Positions 43,585 through 56,795 of a stretch of DNA of 64,000 nt are shown here, one piece after another. Each line of letters starts with the position of its first letter. Position 1 is the stretch's first letter. This DNA is from Penicillium oxalicum (taxonomy: Eukaryota; Ascomycota; Eurotiomycetes; Eurotiales; Aspergillaceae): positions 3,658,001-3,722,000 of the forward strand of contig NC_064651.1 in the NCBI RefSeq assembly GCF_001723175.1, written 5' to 3'. The notes under the pieces are model-generated. The model did not search any database. It had not been told where the DNA came from and worked only from the letters and a program-made list of their open reading frames with translations. A program made the translations under genes and the position numbers.

Positions 43585-45825
43585 GATCAGATGGGAGTGG
43601 CTTGTGCTTCGTTACAAAGACATGTTTCCGGCGTGGGGAGAAGAAAGAAAGTGGGATGAACGTTGGGAGGCTGGGATAATTTTATAGGAGGCAGGCGTCA
43701 CGGATGGCCAGAGGGTGGTGGCTGCAGGTGATGCAGGCTAAGGGTGGGCTATTATTTAGGGTGATTTCTGCAAGACTGGAATTCAAAAAAAAAAATCAAG
43801 GGCCACAAGGCAGGGAAACGAAGGCGAATTAACAACAGAGGTACTCTGATGAGCTCATTCTTTTTTGGTCCTGCTTCACGATTCTCTTACCTTCCCAGAG
43901 TTGTTCCTCTGACCAACTCAGATGATGAGACGATCCACTGGGTGCATCGGAGTCCCTGAATTGGTACTCTCAGCACGCACGAATCAGACCGAAAGTACCT
44001 CCGGCGAGGCACACCGAGTCACTGTACTCGAGGTACCTGCACGACGCGGGACGGGCAACTCTAGAGACGCCCAGGGATGCCGTCCCGTACTCGTCCAGCC
44101 CGGAGGAACAACCGCTCCAGTACTCTTTTGACAGTCCCTGGGAGATGTTACTCCATCAGTACCTCTACCGAGTCCTGCAGAACTATGCGGGTACCGAATG
44201 TCCATGGCTCATGCCCATGATTCCAACTACGAGTACCATCACTCAGCAGAGGCAAAGCTTTCCCGATCACGTTACTAGACTGGACGCAGTCTCGGGAGCA
44301 ATCATCGTGGACCGAAGAATCACCAGACCTCAGATCGCACACCATCTCTGTAACCCCATCGCGGGGCAGGGAGTCTATAGGGCACGTTCGGACAGGTCTT
44401 TTCACCTCTTGCTCCACTACATTGTAGTAATATGCCAGACGGTGCCCCCCGTGCAAGTTAGAGCCACGGCCCACGGGCGCGGGCACTGACTGGGTGGGGT
44501 CCGGGCCGTTGCAGATTACGAGATCATCTTTTGCTCCCCCGGGCTGCGCCCAGCTGTGGACTGCTTGGAAGATCGAGAAGGCCGTGGGTCACTGAGCCGT
44601 TCACAAGGCGGACCGAGTGACCACGGACCACAGACTCAAGGTGCCACCTCTGCGCCCCGGTGTGAACAGTCTGGGTCGCAATGCAGGAACCCTCTTGCCC
44701 CCGAGAAGAAATGTCCCGATCAAGGAGGGTTTTTTTTGGCCCCAAAGCCAGCTGAAACACAGGACAGGCAGAACCAATATGGATGTCTTGGCCATGAGTC
44801 ATGGCCAAGATCGCAATTGGAAAGATGTCTTGCTTTTTTTTTGCCTCGTCTTTCCGATCTTTTGATGCCTGGGGGTAGAGTTGTCCGCAGACACCGGGTT
44901 GAAGCTGAGGGAAGATGGATCTCGCGCGGTCGTTGCATGGATATGCAGCAGGGCAACGTGACCCAAGTCCTGACACCTGATCTTTCTCGGAGTGGGGCAA
45001 TTCGCTGAAAGGCGGCCATGGACCTTTTCGAATGCACTGCACCCGCGGAGACATGTAAAGAAAGTTGATGGATCGCTCAAGACAGTTGAGATCAGCACAA
45101 GAAATCGCGCAGTCTTACAAGTCCACCGGAACGAGAACAATCAAGGGATCGAGGGTGTGTTGCGAATGGAGATGAGGCGAAGCTGCTCAACGACCTGCTC
45201 ACGAGTAGATTTCCAGGTGACTTGGTCGATCCAAGATCAGCACGTATGATAGTGGACGTGATAACACAGCCTGTGCTCATCTCTCTGACCTCATAGATCA
45301 CATGGTCAGAACGCAAGTATCTGGTGAAAGAATCGAGGATGAGGAAAATGGAAGCAGCGCAGGCCGGTGTCAATCTCCGCTTCACTGCCGAGACGGTTTG
45401 ACTCAAACAACGATGAATACACGGATGGCTAGTGACTCAGAGATCATCCACGAGAGCCGAAGTCATCTTGGGGACTTGGTTGAAAGTGATACAGACGAGG
45501 TCCAGCTGAGAAGCGTGCCCCCGTAAGCTGAACATATGCGAGGTACATGTACGGGCCACAGCCATTCGCTTTGGATCTATCCAAAGCGTTACCTTCCAAG
45601 CTTTTACTTCGGAGAGTTGCCTGAGGCTATGCTACTCACTTGGGCTCACAGAATACGGGCGTGGGTCATGTCAAAATAAGTATTCGTTGGCCAAGCAATA
45701 CAACCAGGCCCCAGTAGTCAACTCTGTAATCAAACATGTTCAAATATTTCCAGTACATCTCACATGACACGGTAACCACCAGGTTGATACCAAATAGTGC
45801 CGTTCTCAACCTTTTTTGTCCCCGT
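43585..45825. other. 2.2-kb intergenic region
   Basis: No gene was recognised despite overlapping open frames of 100-180 codons on both strands at 44.5-45.1 kb. These are GC-richer and mirror each other around a palindrome at 44787-44809. The left part (43585-43900) is the promoter of the hydrolase gene. Confidence 0.45.
44787..44809. repeat. 23-bp palindrome centred on an AP-1/Gcn4-like site
   Basis: CTTGGCCATGAGTCATGGCC (first 20 bases) plus AAG is a perfect 11+1+11 palindrome. Its centre ATGAGTCAT is the classic bZIP (Gcn4/CpcA, AP-1) recognition sequence. Beyond the palindrome the flanks pair imperfectly (CCAAT on the left, ATTGG on the right). No promoter is clearly adjacent: the nearest gene starts are more than 1 kb away. 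Confidence 0.6.
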
Positions 45826-46842
45826 CTAGCGACCTCGGAAGGTAGGCTTACGCTTCTCCGCAAAGGCACGCAGAGCCTCATATCGATCCTCCGTCTCAAT
45901 CACGCCCTCATAGGCCCGATTCTCAGACATCTCGCCCAAGGCAGATCCCTGCACAGCCAGCAAAGCCTGCTTCAGGGCAATCGGGCCACCTTCACTGATA
46001 TCCAGAGCCAGCCGGATACTTTCCCGAAGGACCTTTTCGCGCGCGACGCCCTCCTGCTGCCCTTCTTCCGGGGTAACCTCCACCAGGCGATCACACAGCC
46101 CGATGAAATAGGCTTCGGGGCCAGAGACTCGGCGCCCCGTGAGAATCAGGTCGCGCGCCCGGGTGGGTCCAATCAACGCCGGCAGACGGTAAGTGCCTCC
46201 AGCGCCTGGGATAATAGCCAGTCGCGTCTCCGGCAGGCCGACGGTGCAGCTCGACCCGAAGACACGAAGGTGCGTGCACAGCGCGAGCTCGAGGCCACCT
46301 CCAAGAGCCATGGAAGAGATTGCAGAGATGGTGGGAATCTGAAGATTGGCGAGGGCCTTGAATGTAGAGCGGAGCTTCTCGAGGAACTGTTCGGTCCTGT
46401 AAGGGGGGGTCGCATTCAAGCGTCAGTAACTGCTACCATGCTTTCCTGTATGGCAATACTGGATGTGCACTCACTCAGCGGCGGTCATCTTAGCACGCTC
46501 TTTGAGGTCTGCGCCGGCGCAGAATGAGGCGTCGACATTGCTGGCGACCACCAAGGCCCGAGTCGGTCCATTGCCATTCTCCGCCGCGATCGAGTCCACC
46601 TGCTTCGAAAGTGTGTCCAAGAGTTGACGCGAAATCGCATTTCGGGCTTTGGGTCGGTTCAGCAGGAGCACACGAACGTGCCCCGACCCGGGGGCCGGGA
46701 TCTGCTGGGTTTTGATAATCTCATCTTCACTACTTGTGCTGTATCGGGAGACAAATGTGCGGGCGCAGAAGACGGTCGGGCGAGAGAAATGGCCCACGCT
46801 CGTGAGGCGGACGAGCCTCGGAGACAGAGCAATTGTGGCCAT
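45826..46842 (-). CDS. mitochondrial enoyl-CoA hydratase/isomerase, AUH-like
   Basis: Exons 46842-46475 and 46396-45826 give 312 aa; an in-frame ATG at 46854 would add four residues. The N-terminus (MATIALSPRLVRLTSVGHFS) is a typical mitochondrial presequence. Crotonase-fold motifs appear in order: VLLLNRPKARNAISRQLL, then SFCAGADLKERAKM (oxyanion hole) and MALGGGLELALCTHLRV. The catalytic-glutamate region is GLPETRLAIIPGAGGTYRLP. The length and the PETRLAIIPGAGGT block fit methylglutaconyl-CoA hydratase of leucine breakdown (human AUH), but other short-chain enoyl-CoA hydratases cannot be excluded. The intron has a TTACTGAC branch site and a CTTACAG acceptor. Confidence 0.9.
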
Positions 46843-47508
46843 TGTTGAAAACAATCTATCGAAACTGACCCGAATCTGTTATGTGCAGGCTGTAGGCAGG
46901 TCGAAAAGCATTCGTGAAGAGTGTAAAAGTGGCTGGACACTCACGGCCAGCAATCGAACGCTTCAAGATGCGGGTGTGGGGAAAGCTTCTTGCGAAACGC
47001 CGACGCTTGCCGAGCTATGCGGAGCTTCCCTCAGTCCAACTTCGGGTTCTGCACCAGTACCGTAGTGACTTGGCATCTCGTCTCGCGACAGGGTATAGAT
47101 TGTTTATGCGTCAGGGTGCACGATTGATCAACTCAAGATGTCATGGCGTTGTGGCCGCATAGTAAAGTCTCGTCTCAGAGCAAGAAGATGCAGAGGACAG
47201 AGGACCAACCACAATACCAGTATCCTAGTGCCTCGGTCTTTCGGATGGAAATAATTACGTAGCTCACAACAGCAGTTTTTTGATCCAGGTGAATCCTACT
47301 TCCTAGAGGTCAAGGTTACGATATGGAATTGTCAGATGAGAATGGCCTTTGGCATGGAATCTCAACATGAATGGCTGCTGATCTGAGGGTATCAGTCTGA
47401 TGACCCGATCGTGGAAAGTCATGGGAGAGGTCTATCAAGAAGGGTATCATAATTCAAACGAGATGGCGGGACAAAAAAAAAGCAAAGTCTAGAAATACAC
47501 TTGTTCAT
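46843..47508. other. intergenic, no gene seen
   Basis: This is the promoter of the enoyl-CoA hydratase gene and the 3' flank of the PPR-like gene. Short open frames only. Confidence 0.5.
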
Positions 47509-50500
47509 TCACATCCGATTCTCAGATTTGTATCGTTGATAGTAATCCTCAACCTCTTCATCACTGGGCCATTCCCACCCAGGGGTTCGGCTGACGATCT
47601 CGTGTGCTTTCTGCAAATTGATGGGGTTTGAAACTGTCAGGCCAGATTCAGAAAACTCAGTCTGCAGCCCCTGCAGAATGAGCCGGATTGCAGTCAAAGT
47701 CAATCGTCGCATTCGATCACCGTTCAGCCGCTCATCGGCGGCTGCATTCAGGGCTGATGCGGACCGACTCATCCACTGCAACAAATGCAACACGCCGTCC
47801 TCATCGCCTACCGCTCCCAAAACACGGACAAACCGGTGCATGATAGCGAAGGACGGGATGTGCAGGATCGTTGGCACTTGAAGATGAGAGTCTGCCGCGC
47901 CCATTTCCGTGAAGATGCTGTGCTCCGCGACTTTCGACAACGAGGAAAATGGAAGCACAAGGGAATCAAATTGTGACTTCAAAACAAGCAGTCCGTTTTC
48001 GACCATGGCCTCGAAATGCTCATGTCCAACAGCCTCACGATGTTGATCGTCATGTAGGATTTTCTGAATCAAGTTGAACGCCTCTTGGGCCTCGTCTGGA
48101 TGCTTCAACCCCGCGTGGACAGCCCCGTTGAAGATTTTACACAAAGAGTAAAACCCGTCGAGACTGAGGTCAATGTCACGGTGTTTCATCCACTTCAAGG
48201 CTATGAGAGCCTCGTTCCAGGCCAGAATGCGCCTCCATGCTCGATGCTCTCTAACATATTTATCACCGATCGTATCTAGGGCACTCAGTATGTGAGTCCA
48301 GGCCACGGTGCACGGCTCAAGTCGTGCTTTGGTCATTTGGATGGCATGCCAAAAAGCCCTTGGGTGGCAATTCTGACGTGGAAGGCTATCAAAGTCGGAC
48401 AGAGCAGTCGTCGAACATTGCCAATGGCTTTCTACAGCCAGCATGGGTAGACTCGCGGGGTCGACATGTTTGGGCCCGATGCTCATGGTAGAGCTGGAGG
48501 CCCGGCAGAGGAACCCGACAAACGCGCCAAAGACATCGTCGGGAATTGTCCGGAGTACTGTCTTGGCTTCATAATCAGATGAGCGACCTAGCACTGTCGT
48601 GAGAGCCTCGACGTGATCTTCCGGAAGCTTGCTGACACTGAGATATCGCAATCCAGTGCGAAAGTCCGAAGTCGTCTGAAGCAGCAAAGTAAGTAAGTGG
48701 CTGTGGATTCGGATCCCTTGATTACTCATTTGCTCAAGAAAGTCTTGGAGTCCCGGGGGCTCTGTATGGACGTAAATCACATCCCGCGCAGAGGCGGGCT
48801 CGGCAAAAACTTCACGCCCATCGCCGGGTAGTACGTGATCCGATTCATCAAATCGTTTCTTGATGGCAATCTGGCGATGGATGAGCTTCTCGGCCATTGC
48901 AGTGTACACCCCCGCGTTCAAAGGTAGACTGCGATCTTGGTACGACAGGAAACAAGCCCATGCTTCACGAACAGTTCTTGTGGCACGTATCCGGGCAGTC
49001 CAAATAGCTGGATGATCAGGATTCGTATGGGACGCACGCCACAAGGACTTGGACCAGGGCATAAAGCTTCTGGTTTGAATTGTTGGACTCCGATCGGTAT
49101 CCCAGCCTGCCAGGATGGAGCACACATCTTCCCAGAGCTTGCGAGAATAGCCCGCTTCTCGCATCTGAGCCAGTACGTACATTGCACGACTGTACATACC
49201 CTCATTCCCGCGAAGTCGGTCTATGCCCAGCCTTTCTTCTTTCCAAGGGGGCCATGACGGCGCTTTAAGAACGGCGGACTGTCGCTCATCCAGTGTCTTT
49301 TTGTGCGCCAACTGAATTGACGCGACGGCTCGATAACCTTTCCGCGTAAGAGGGAGTACCGGTTTATGACTTTCCATCACCCGAAGAAGCTCGAATTGGG
49401 CTTGTTGCTGATAAGACGCAGATTGAAAAGGTTGAATTTTGGCCGGCAGAGACAAAAGATGGAGAAAAATATTAAAATTCTTGGTCTTAAGGCGATTGAC
49501 ATTGGAGTCATCGAGACTGGAACTCTCCGCTTTGGCCAAGTCTGTAGCCATCATAAATCGTGAAAAGGCAGTTGCTATGGTGGGCATGGCTTGCGGCCAA
49601 ACTTTTCGAGCATGGCGAACAAGCCGAATGAAGAGAAGCATGCCAGTGGAAAGGTCCACCTGAGGGCGAAACTCTGTCAAAGGCGATATTGCACAATCAT
49701 GTGCGGTGTTCGTGTGTTTGAGTTTGGAAGGAAGTGGCCGGCCACTAACCAAGTGCAGAGCATATATCAAGAGCAATCGGAGAGATCGTGCCGCAACATG
49801 CTTCTGTTTTAACAAATACAGAACAATGAAGGGTGGCGCTGGCGGAGCTGAATACTTTGTGCATGACGAATACTGGGTGGCATGCAAGAACAACCGCGAG
49901 ATTGCCTGGTCCGCGTCCCTGCTTTTCATGATCCATGCCCATGCCACCACATCATCAACGTCGTATCCCCGAAGATTCAAATAGCGGATGGAACTACTGC
50001 TGAAAACACCACGAAGGGCCGAGTCAAGATTGGTCGTTGAAGTCTCTCGATCTGGGGATAATAGCGGATCAATATGGCGGATGTAATCCCCAAGCATGGT
50101 CTGAAGCGAAGGCGCAGCAGGACGAGACAGAGCTTCAACATCTCTCGAGGCATTAAGATAATAGCCAAGCGAGTGGCCGCCCTGGCGAAGGGCTCTTGCA
50201 AGATGTTCTGACGGGGTTGGAAAATGTGAGTCGCCGGGCTTCGTTTGACGCTGCCCTGGCATGGAAGGGTCGATGTCTGGCTCAAGGTTATCATTGTGAT
50301 GCGACGAGCCGGAATTAATTTCTTTCCACACTTCTGCCGGGAGATAATTGTGAATATCGTCTCTGTTGCGACTCGGTAACGCCTGGGATGATCGGAGGAT
50401 GGCTTGGGAATAAAGTAGGCGGCGAAGACCTATGGGGGCACTTTGCGGCAGGCCAGCACAGGTTGCTGCAACATGCTCAACATCACTAGGGCGTATCTAG

Positions 50501-50647
50501 AACATTTTTCTTTGGTCAGAGTTGTCGTTCAAAATCGGGATTGCTGCTGGAAAATTGTCTTACGATGCGACATGCTGAGCAGGCCAGCCGTGCCGTTCTT
50601 AGAGGTACCCCCGAGAGGCCGCGAACATGATTGAAAGCCAATGACAT
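47509..50647 (-). CDS. mitochondrial PPR-like protein
   Basis: Exons 50647-50564 and 50496-47509 give 1,023 aa. The large frame has no internal ATG near its 5' end. The small first exon joined through GTAAGA...TTCTAG adds a basic, acid-free start MSLAFNHVRGLSGVPLRTAR typical of mitochondrial import. The body is helical, with repeated pairs of amphipathic helices (for example CTVAWTHILSALDTIG, EALIALKWMKHRDIDLSLDG, GVLHLLQWMSRSASAL) in the manner of degenerate pentatricopeptide repeats. Fungal proteins of this size and type are commonly involved in mitochondrial RNA processing or translation. Repeat boundaries were not defined and no target can be named. Confidence 0.75.
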
Positions 50648-51318
50648 GCATGAAGCATGGCATTGACAAGCCTTTTTTGCCGAAACACGATACTTGTGAG
50701 AGAAAACAAGCTCTAATCGTCCGCAGCTCGGTCACAATTGACACCGAGATCGAGTTGTTTTATCCGAACACTCGTAAAAATTGACGCGGCTCAAGACGCG
50801 AAAGAGATTGGGGCTGGGTCACGTGTTGGATCGTCACGAGCTGCGATTTTTGGGGTGGGCGCGCCATCCAAGTACCTCACGAAGGATTCATACTACCATC
50901 GGTGTTTCAAACCATTTCGAATCATTGTTTTTGATCCGGTAATGGCTCATTATTCTCGGCGATTTAACTCTTGAAAAATCGTGTCCTCGTATCTCCACCT
51001 AGTTCTTACTTGTCACTGTTCTGAGCCGGACAAGCAATCCGGTGCTTGTTTGGTCCCGCTCGTCGCGATCTCATTATTTGCCCGATCACTTTCCTAGCCC
51101 TTCATCGAATTTGGTTGCCGGACAACAAACGCTGTGAAAAAACCAGAACATCACTTCTGCCTGCCGCTCAAACATCACTTCCTCATCACGGCCTTGTGAA
51201 GAATTTCCAGTCACCTAATTGTCCCTGGCGCCAGACGTTCGCACTTTTGTGGTCTGAGGACTTTGATTCGACAAAAGCACCTTTTTTGACAACTTGCTGC
51301 CGTTTACTCTGCGCCAAC
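50648..51318. other. divergent promoter region
   Basis: This is the shared upstream region of the PPR-like gene (minus) and the Q/P-rich gene (plus). Sequence is unremarkable; TATTATTTG-like AT-rich stretches lie near 51070. Confidence 0.5.
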
Positions 51319-53871
51319 ATGAGCGCCAGTGATGACAGCGCCGGCCAAATTGCCCAGGCAATGGCCGACGAGACCCAACCTGAGCCCTTGATGACCGCGA
51401 CTCCAGCCAAAAGAAAGCGATCCGCTCAAGAGGAGAACATAGGCCTTGAATCCAACGCCGCCGGCACTTCGCAGGAAAAGGCTTCACTTCGCGAAAATTT
51501 GAGAGGTCTTGTTGGCCTACTGAATAAGTTAGTATGATCCAAGCGCGCTCTTTTCTCGCCCGTTCTAATCGCATCTTTAAGGCACGATGACGACCTTCAA
51601 CTACTCTCCTGCCCCTTCCCCACGACCGGAACGAAGCCACGCGCGAAGCGCGCAAAAACCTCGAATGACCAAGAAACGACCAGTGTGAAGCTACGTGTCG
51701 AGTCTGACCGCTACAATACATTACAAGAGTTTTTGGCCGATATCGAAAAGGCTTCTGCAGCCGTAATTGAGCGCAACCAAAATCAAGTTCAACCGAATGG
51801 CAACAAAACCGACGGCACCCCGCTGACTGAAGTCGTGAATCGCATCGCAGCGTTTAAGAAACACATGAACAGCCTAATTGGTCAATCTTTTGTCAACCAA
51901 GCCGAAGTCAAGGCAGAGAACTCGGAAGATGAAGCCGGACAATCCCCCGAGAATCTCGCATCTATCCCAAGTGTTCGGGAAGACCGACAGGCACTGACAT
52001 TTTTCGGCTCCAACCCTTCCAATCAAGGTCATCCAAGGCAATTATTCTCTAGCTTGCAAAAGTCGGTGAAATTGTCCCCGCAGTCTTCAGAAGTTGAGGA
52101 GGACAAACTCGCAGAAGTTCAGGAAAGCCTTCGTGAGGCGGCACTTCCTACAGGAGTCATGTGCACCAAAGTCATCCCCTCCAATCTTGACATCACGAAG
52201 CCGCAAAAGAGGACATTTGGAGATGTCTTTGTTCCTCGAGCTGGACTACCGGCCTTGCAGCCTCCGCAGCCGCGTGCTCACCGCAGCTCATCCGCTTATT
52301 GGATCGACCCCTTTGATGCAGTTTTCGATACTCGGAACTTCCTTGGTGATCGGAATAGCTACAGCCTCACCCCTCTCCCTGCGGGCCACTGGCTTCAGTA
52401 TGGGGGTGTCACGTCTTCACCTTCATACTGGGCACGCGTTGAGAAATCTCATGCAGAGGAGGAGAAGAGCCCGAGACACGGCGATCCCGCGATCTGGACG
52501 GGTGGCGATCCTACCGTATTCCAAGGGGTCTTTTCTTCATTCGCACCCTCTTATGACAGCTCCGGGGCTGTTCTTCAAGTTGATGCTAAAGATTTGGTGT
52601 GGTGGGGGAAGCGCGGCGCCAAGCGTCTGCGAACTATGCTCTCCCTTGGGGAGGAAGAAAAGGAGATGCCAACTGTCCAGCCGGGTAGCATTGGCGATCT
52701 CGATGAAAGTACACTTGAAGAGATGGTTAAACAGTTCAATCCGGAAGACTTCGCTTATGATCACACTAAAGAGGGACCCAGCAAAGAGGATCCGGAGACT
52801 CGAGAGATCGATGAAGTCTTGCAAGAGATTTCCGAGCTACTGGATACACTAAGTTCATACCAGAGACTTCGCAATCTCCAACCCCCTCCATCAACTGAAG
52901 AGACCTCGGCGGCAAATGAGACCTCTGCCTCTCTCAAGAGTACTCCTGAGACTCCTTCGGACGCTGAACATTCCATCTACGAAACCCTCAGGGCGGCTCT
53001 CTTTGCCATCGTCAACAATCTCCCGCCTTTTGCAGTGGCTAAATTGGATGGCAATCAACTCGCCGAGCTTAATATCAGCCAGAAGATCATCGTTGAAAAT
53101 CCTGACTACAGCGGGACCATGGAAAAGGACGACTATACGCTGAGTCAAGAGCGTGCGGCAGCGATCGCCGCTTCTACTGCTACGAATGCGGCGGCAGTGG
53201 CATCGAATACCATCAACCGAACCTCAACGCCATCGGCAGCTCGATCTGGGTATCAGCAAACGCCTCAAGCCTCCTACAATTCACGAGCTGTTCCAGCCAA
53301 TGCTCAAATGTCACAATCACGAGCTGGATACCAAGCTCCCCAGCAAGTGCGGCAAGCCGTTGGGGGAGGCCCCTTCACGCCGGGTCAGCCAGCTCATCGT
53401 GCTCCAAGTACGCCATCTCAAAGACCTGCTTACATGCAGCCGCAATATTCTCAACCCACTCCGCAATATAACCAAGTCAACAACACACCGCAGTTCCAGC
53501 GGGCGCCTTCGAACGGCTATGCACAATCTCCGCAGCCCTATAGTCCACAGCCTGGCCAGGCTCAGGGCTACAATGCCGCGCCACCATCGCGAACCCCTTA
53601 TGCTAATGCAGGCGTCCCTCAGCCGTATCAATCCACAAATCGGGCTCAGCCCCCTGCCCCGAACTCGGCGGCAGCGGCCATTTATGCTCGCAATGCTGCT
53701 GAGAAGCATCAAGCTGCCAAAGCCCAACTGGCCGCTCAACTTGCCGCTCAGTCAAGACAGAGTCCCTCGACGCCCCAGCCGCATAACCTCGAGGCTCGCG
53801 CTTCTCAGGAAGGTAGCCTCACCCCAGGCAAGCAGAATGGCACCCCAGTTTCCCAGCAACAAACAAGCTAA
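51319..53871 (+). CDS. conserved fungal nuclear-type protein, Q/P-rich C-terminus
   Basis: Exons 51319-51527 and 51582-53871 give 832 aa (donor GTTAGT, branch TTCTAAT, acceptor TTTAAG). The acidic N-terminus carries a basic PAKRKRSAQEE patch that could be a nuclear localisation signal. Folded parts include YNTLQEFLADIEKASAAVIE, the Trp/Gly-rich stretch PLPAGHWLQYGGVTSSPSYW, and a domain near residue 540-620 with NLPPFAVAKLDGNQLAELN. The last 230 residues are Ala-, Gln- and Pro-rich low complexity, as in transcription or chromatin co-regulators. I recognise the conserved block as fungal-specific but cannot assign a complex; a chromatin-remodelling or transcription role is inference. Confidence 0.75.
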
Positions 53872-55092
53872 AAAAAGTTGCTTTTGCCTTTTCCTTTTCC
53901 TTTGTTCTTTATTTTTTTTCTTTTCGAGAGAATCTTTAATTGCATGCTGCGAAAATGGAGAACACCTGATGCTCCATCTCCTTCATCCGCACTTCAAATC
54001 TATGGAGTTGCTGATACCCCTTGTCAATTCAATTTATTCTTCCGACTTTTGACTCCTCTTTTTTATTTTTGAATCACTATAGCTTCTGACGACGTTTGTG
54101 CCTCTTTCTTTTACCACGGCCGGATGCTCTTGGTTGTTCCCAATCATTCCGTTCTTCAATTCTTCAATTTGTGTTTCTAATGCTCACTACCCCCGGTGTT
54201 TGATTGAGATGTGGGCGAATTTTTTCTTCTCTTTTCTTGGCGCCGGAGTGGTTTCAGTCAGACCTGAGATTTTGAGTCGGAATTAATGATGCAGAGGCGG
54301 TCCTCTTTTTTGCTTTTCATTTTCTCCTTCTTTTCTATTTAACCCCTTCTTCGCCTTGTGTCCCTTGATCTGTAGGCTTTGGCTGGTTCTTCTTAATGAG
54401 ACGTGGTGACTAGATTTGACCTACTTTCTGTTCCAAGGGCTTAAGGCCACAGTATTGTGTACATCTTCAACTCTACATTCTATACTGAAAGTAGATAGCA
54501 ACTTAGGTTCCTCCTGTTTGGAGGTGCATCCAGATCTCCAAGTCCTAGTTACCCGTCTACCAGCCCGGGACGATCCCACTTCGTCCGCACCTATGCTTTT
54601 GACATCAATTTCCATCAGGAATCTAGGGGACAGATTCATTCTAGTACACAACCAGCCTAGGATAAATGAACAGTAGACATTCACGATCAAAAAGTATTTC
54701 AAATTCTGGTAAATTCATTCAAACCTGATCATAGGAACAAAAGGTTAATGTACATTTGGGAACAAGAGTGAGAACAACAAATCCAGGTCTCGTTTTCAAT
54801 TCGGAGAGGAAAGTTGCAGCAGGATTTGAAGGTTGCTCAGCCATTCTTGGATGACGAGCGATGGATGGTGGTTCGCTTCTATTATCAGAGGGACTTGGGT
54901 AGAGGGTTGAAGTTGAGTGGTTTCGTCGATATCACAAGACGAGGCTGGAACTGGGGGTGGGAACTATGAGAGTCTGGAGTTGAGCAACAAGTCTCTTGCA
55001 TGTCGTGGTTGCAAGGCATGATATGGTATTCAATAGTAGGACCAGGAGGGAAAAAAGGTCAATAAGCGGTTGCCCACCGTCCGAGTTCTCCT
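53872..55092. other. intergenic, T-rich 3' flank
   Basis: A pyrimidine-rich stretch follows the stop at 53871 (53880-53930 and again near 54300-54340). No gene recognised. Confidence 0.5.
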
Positions 55093-56795
55093 TTAGGGGA
55101 TGAACATGGCAGCAAAAGTCATGAAGCCAAAGTACCTGTCATGCAACGTGTGAGTATTCAAACCAGTAGATGGGTGACGACCCCTATCCACCGATGAGAC
55201 TTACATTGCAGCACATTTCCATCCATCTCGTGAGTCCACGAGGGCCTCAATACCAGACGAGTAGTTTGCAGCAATAACCGCGGCGGCCCCGGCAATGACC
55301 GTGACAACTACAAGACGGCCCAAAAACTCGGCAATCATAGTGAACGCCAGCAGAGGTATCAAGAGAGCACCGGCGGCGATGAGGATGGCTATATATACCG
55401 GAGCTGCGGCGGCAGACGCTGCCAATCGAGGGGTCAGCGCCACCAGATCCGTACCCGACTCTAGAAACCGGGTCTCCGAGGCGGCGATAGGACCATGTTC
55501 CCTCATCCATGAACGATAATTTGTAATAGCTTCCTCAGAAGCACCGGGGAGCGTTTGAAGCACCTTGCTGTAAGCGCTTAAAGCGGTATCTGTAGGAGGG
55601 GATGAGGAGATATTCCATTTCGGATCGGTCTTTTTCTCAAAAATGAGCAGAGGAGAGACTCACTGTATTGTTCCGTCTTCTGGATCAGGGCGGCCATCAG
55701 GTCCATGCGCCGATAATGAAGCGATGAGTACGCTTGGGCCTGAACCTCCGTTCTGCGCGAGGCCGGGGCCGGCTTTGTGCCCTGTTGCTCGGCGGTAGCC
55801 ACTCGGTGGATCTCTTCATACTCGTCGAGGGTGTTGAGATCTTCTTCCATTTGAGCAATTTCATCCTGGAGGTGCAACAAGACACGATGATTCACACTCT
55901 CAAAACGTCGATACAGCGGGGGGAAAGCTGCCTTTTCCTGTGCGGTCGAGCGAGTGAGCTGAGAGGCGATCAATCCGTATCCCGAAGATACTCGCAGGGC
56001 CTGCAAATCTTGTCTTCTTGATATGGTTTTTGCATGTGTACTTTCTTCTGGGCTGCTTGGCGGGGACGGTGGGAACGGGTCGCGGAGAAGCGCCGGTGCA
56101 TTGTCAGGCTGGTAAAGGTTTTCCGGCCTCGATGGTGCCAGAGACTTTTCACTGTGAAAAGTAGATTCCGTGGCTGACGCTTTGGGTGAAGGCTCCCGAC
56201 TGCGCCTGGCGAGACGGTATGCATCGACGGGTACTGGTGTCGGTGCCGGTGCCGGTGCCGGTGCCGTGGGCGCCGGGGGCGGGATAGGAGAATGAACAGG
56301 ATTAGACCTCGGTGCCACTGTCGATGATGGTTTGATCAAAGGCTTTGAAGCGTTCAAGATTGCGTGCGAGGCAAGATTTGCCCGAGGCTTGGGTGACTGG
56401 ATCTTTGCAATCGCCTGAGCATGCACCTTGGTCGCTGGTTCTTCGTCGTCGGAAGATTCCGATTCTGACGAGGATGACGATGATGATGCTGAAGAGTCCG
56501 AGCTTTCGTCATCCTTTTCCAGGAACTCGAAGACGTTGGGGACTTTTCGTTCCGACCCGCCAGAGTGAGTAATGGTCACTGGAGCTTCGGGGGCTACTGG
56601 CGGCCACGCAGCACGAATCGGTCCATTGAGACGTTCGTGCGATGCTGATTGTGTCGTGGCGGTTTGCGAATTCGCCTTAGGACCAGCCTGGGCGATGAGG
56701 GTTGCAGTGGAAGTGCTGGAGGAAGGTCTGATTCTGCCTTCCCTCATTGACTTCTTGGAGCGCATACTATGAGACCCAGAATGGAGCGGCATCAT
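55093..56795 (-). CDS. DUF6594-type membrane protein with long acidic/Ser-Pro region
   Basis: Exons 56795-55664, 55589-55205 and 55135-55093 give 519 aa. The last exon (14 codons) is reached through GTAAGT...GACAG; without it a stop falls at the splice site. The N-terminal 250 residues are low complexity: a Ser/Glu/Asp run (SSDSSASSSSSSSESESSDD) and a Pro-Ala repeat encoded by repeated ggtgcc units near 56238-56265. The conserved part starts with GYGLIASQLTRS, then FPPLYRRFESVNHRVLLHLQ and DEIAQMEEDLNTLDEYE, a family hallmark. It ends with two membrane segments (VYIAILIAAGALLIPLLAF and LVVVTVIAGAAAVIAAN). The family is fungal and of unknown function. Confidence 0.82.

Noticed and set aside
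44524..45140. Several 100-180-codon frames on both strands
   Set aside because: They mirror one another around the palindrome and show no family similarity; best explained by the inverted-repeat-like, GC-rich DNA.
53153..54052. Plus-strand frame of about 300 codons
   Set aside because: It is an alternative frame of the Q/P-rich coding region and runs past the real stop into T-rich 3' flank.
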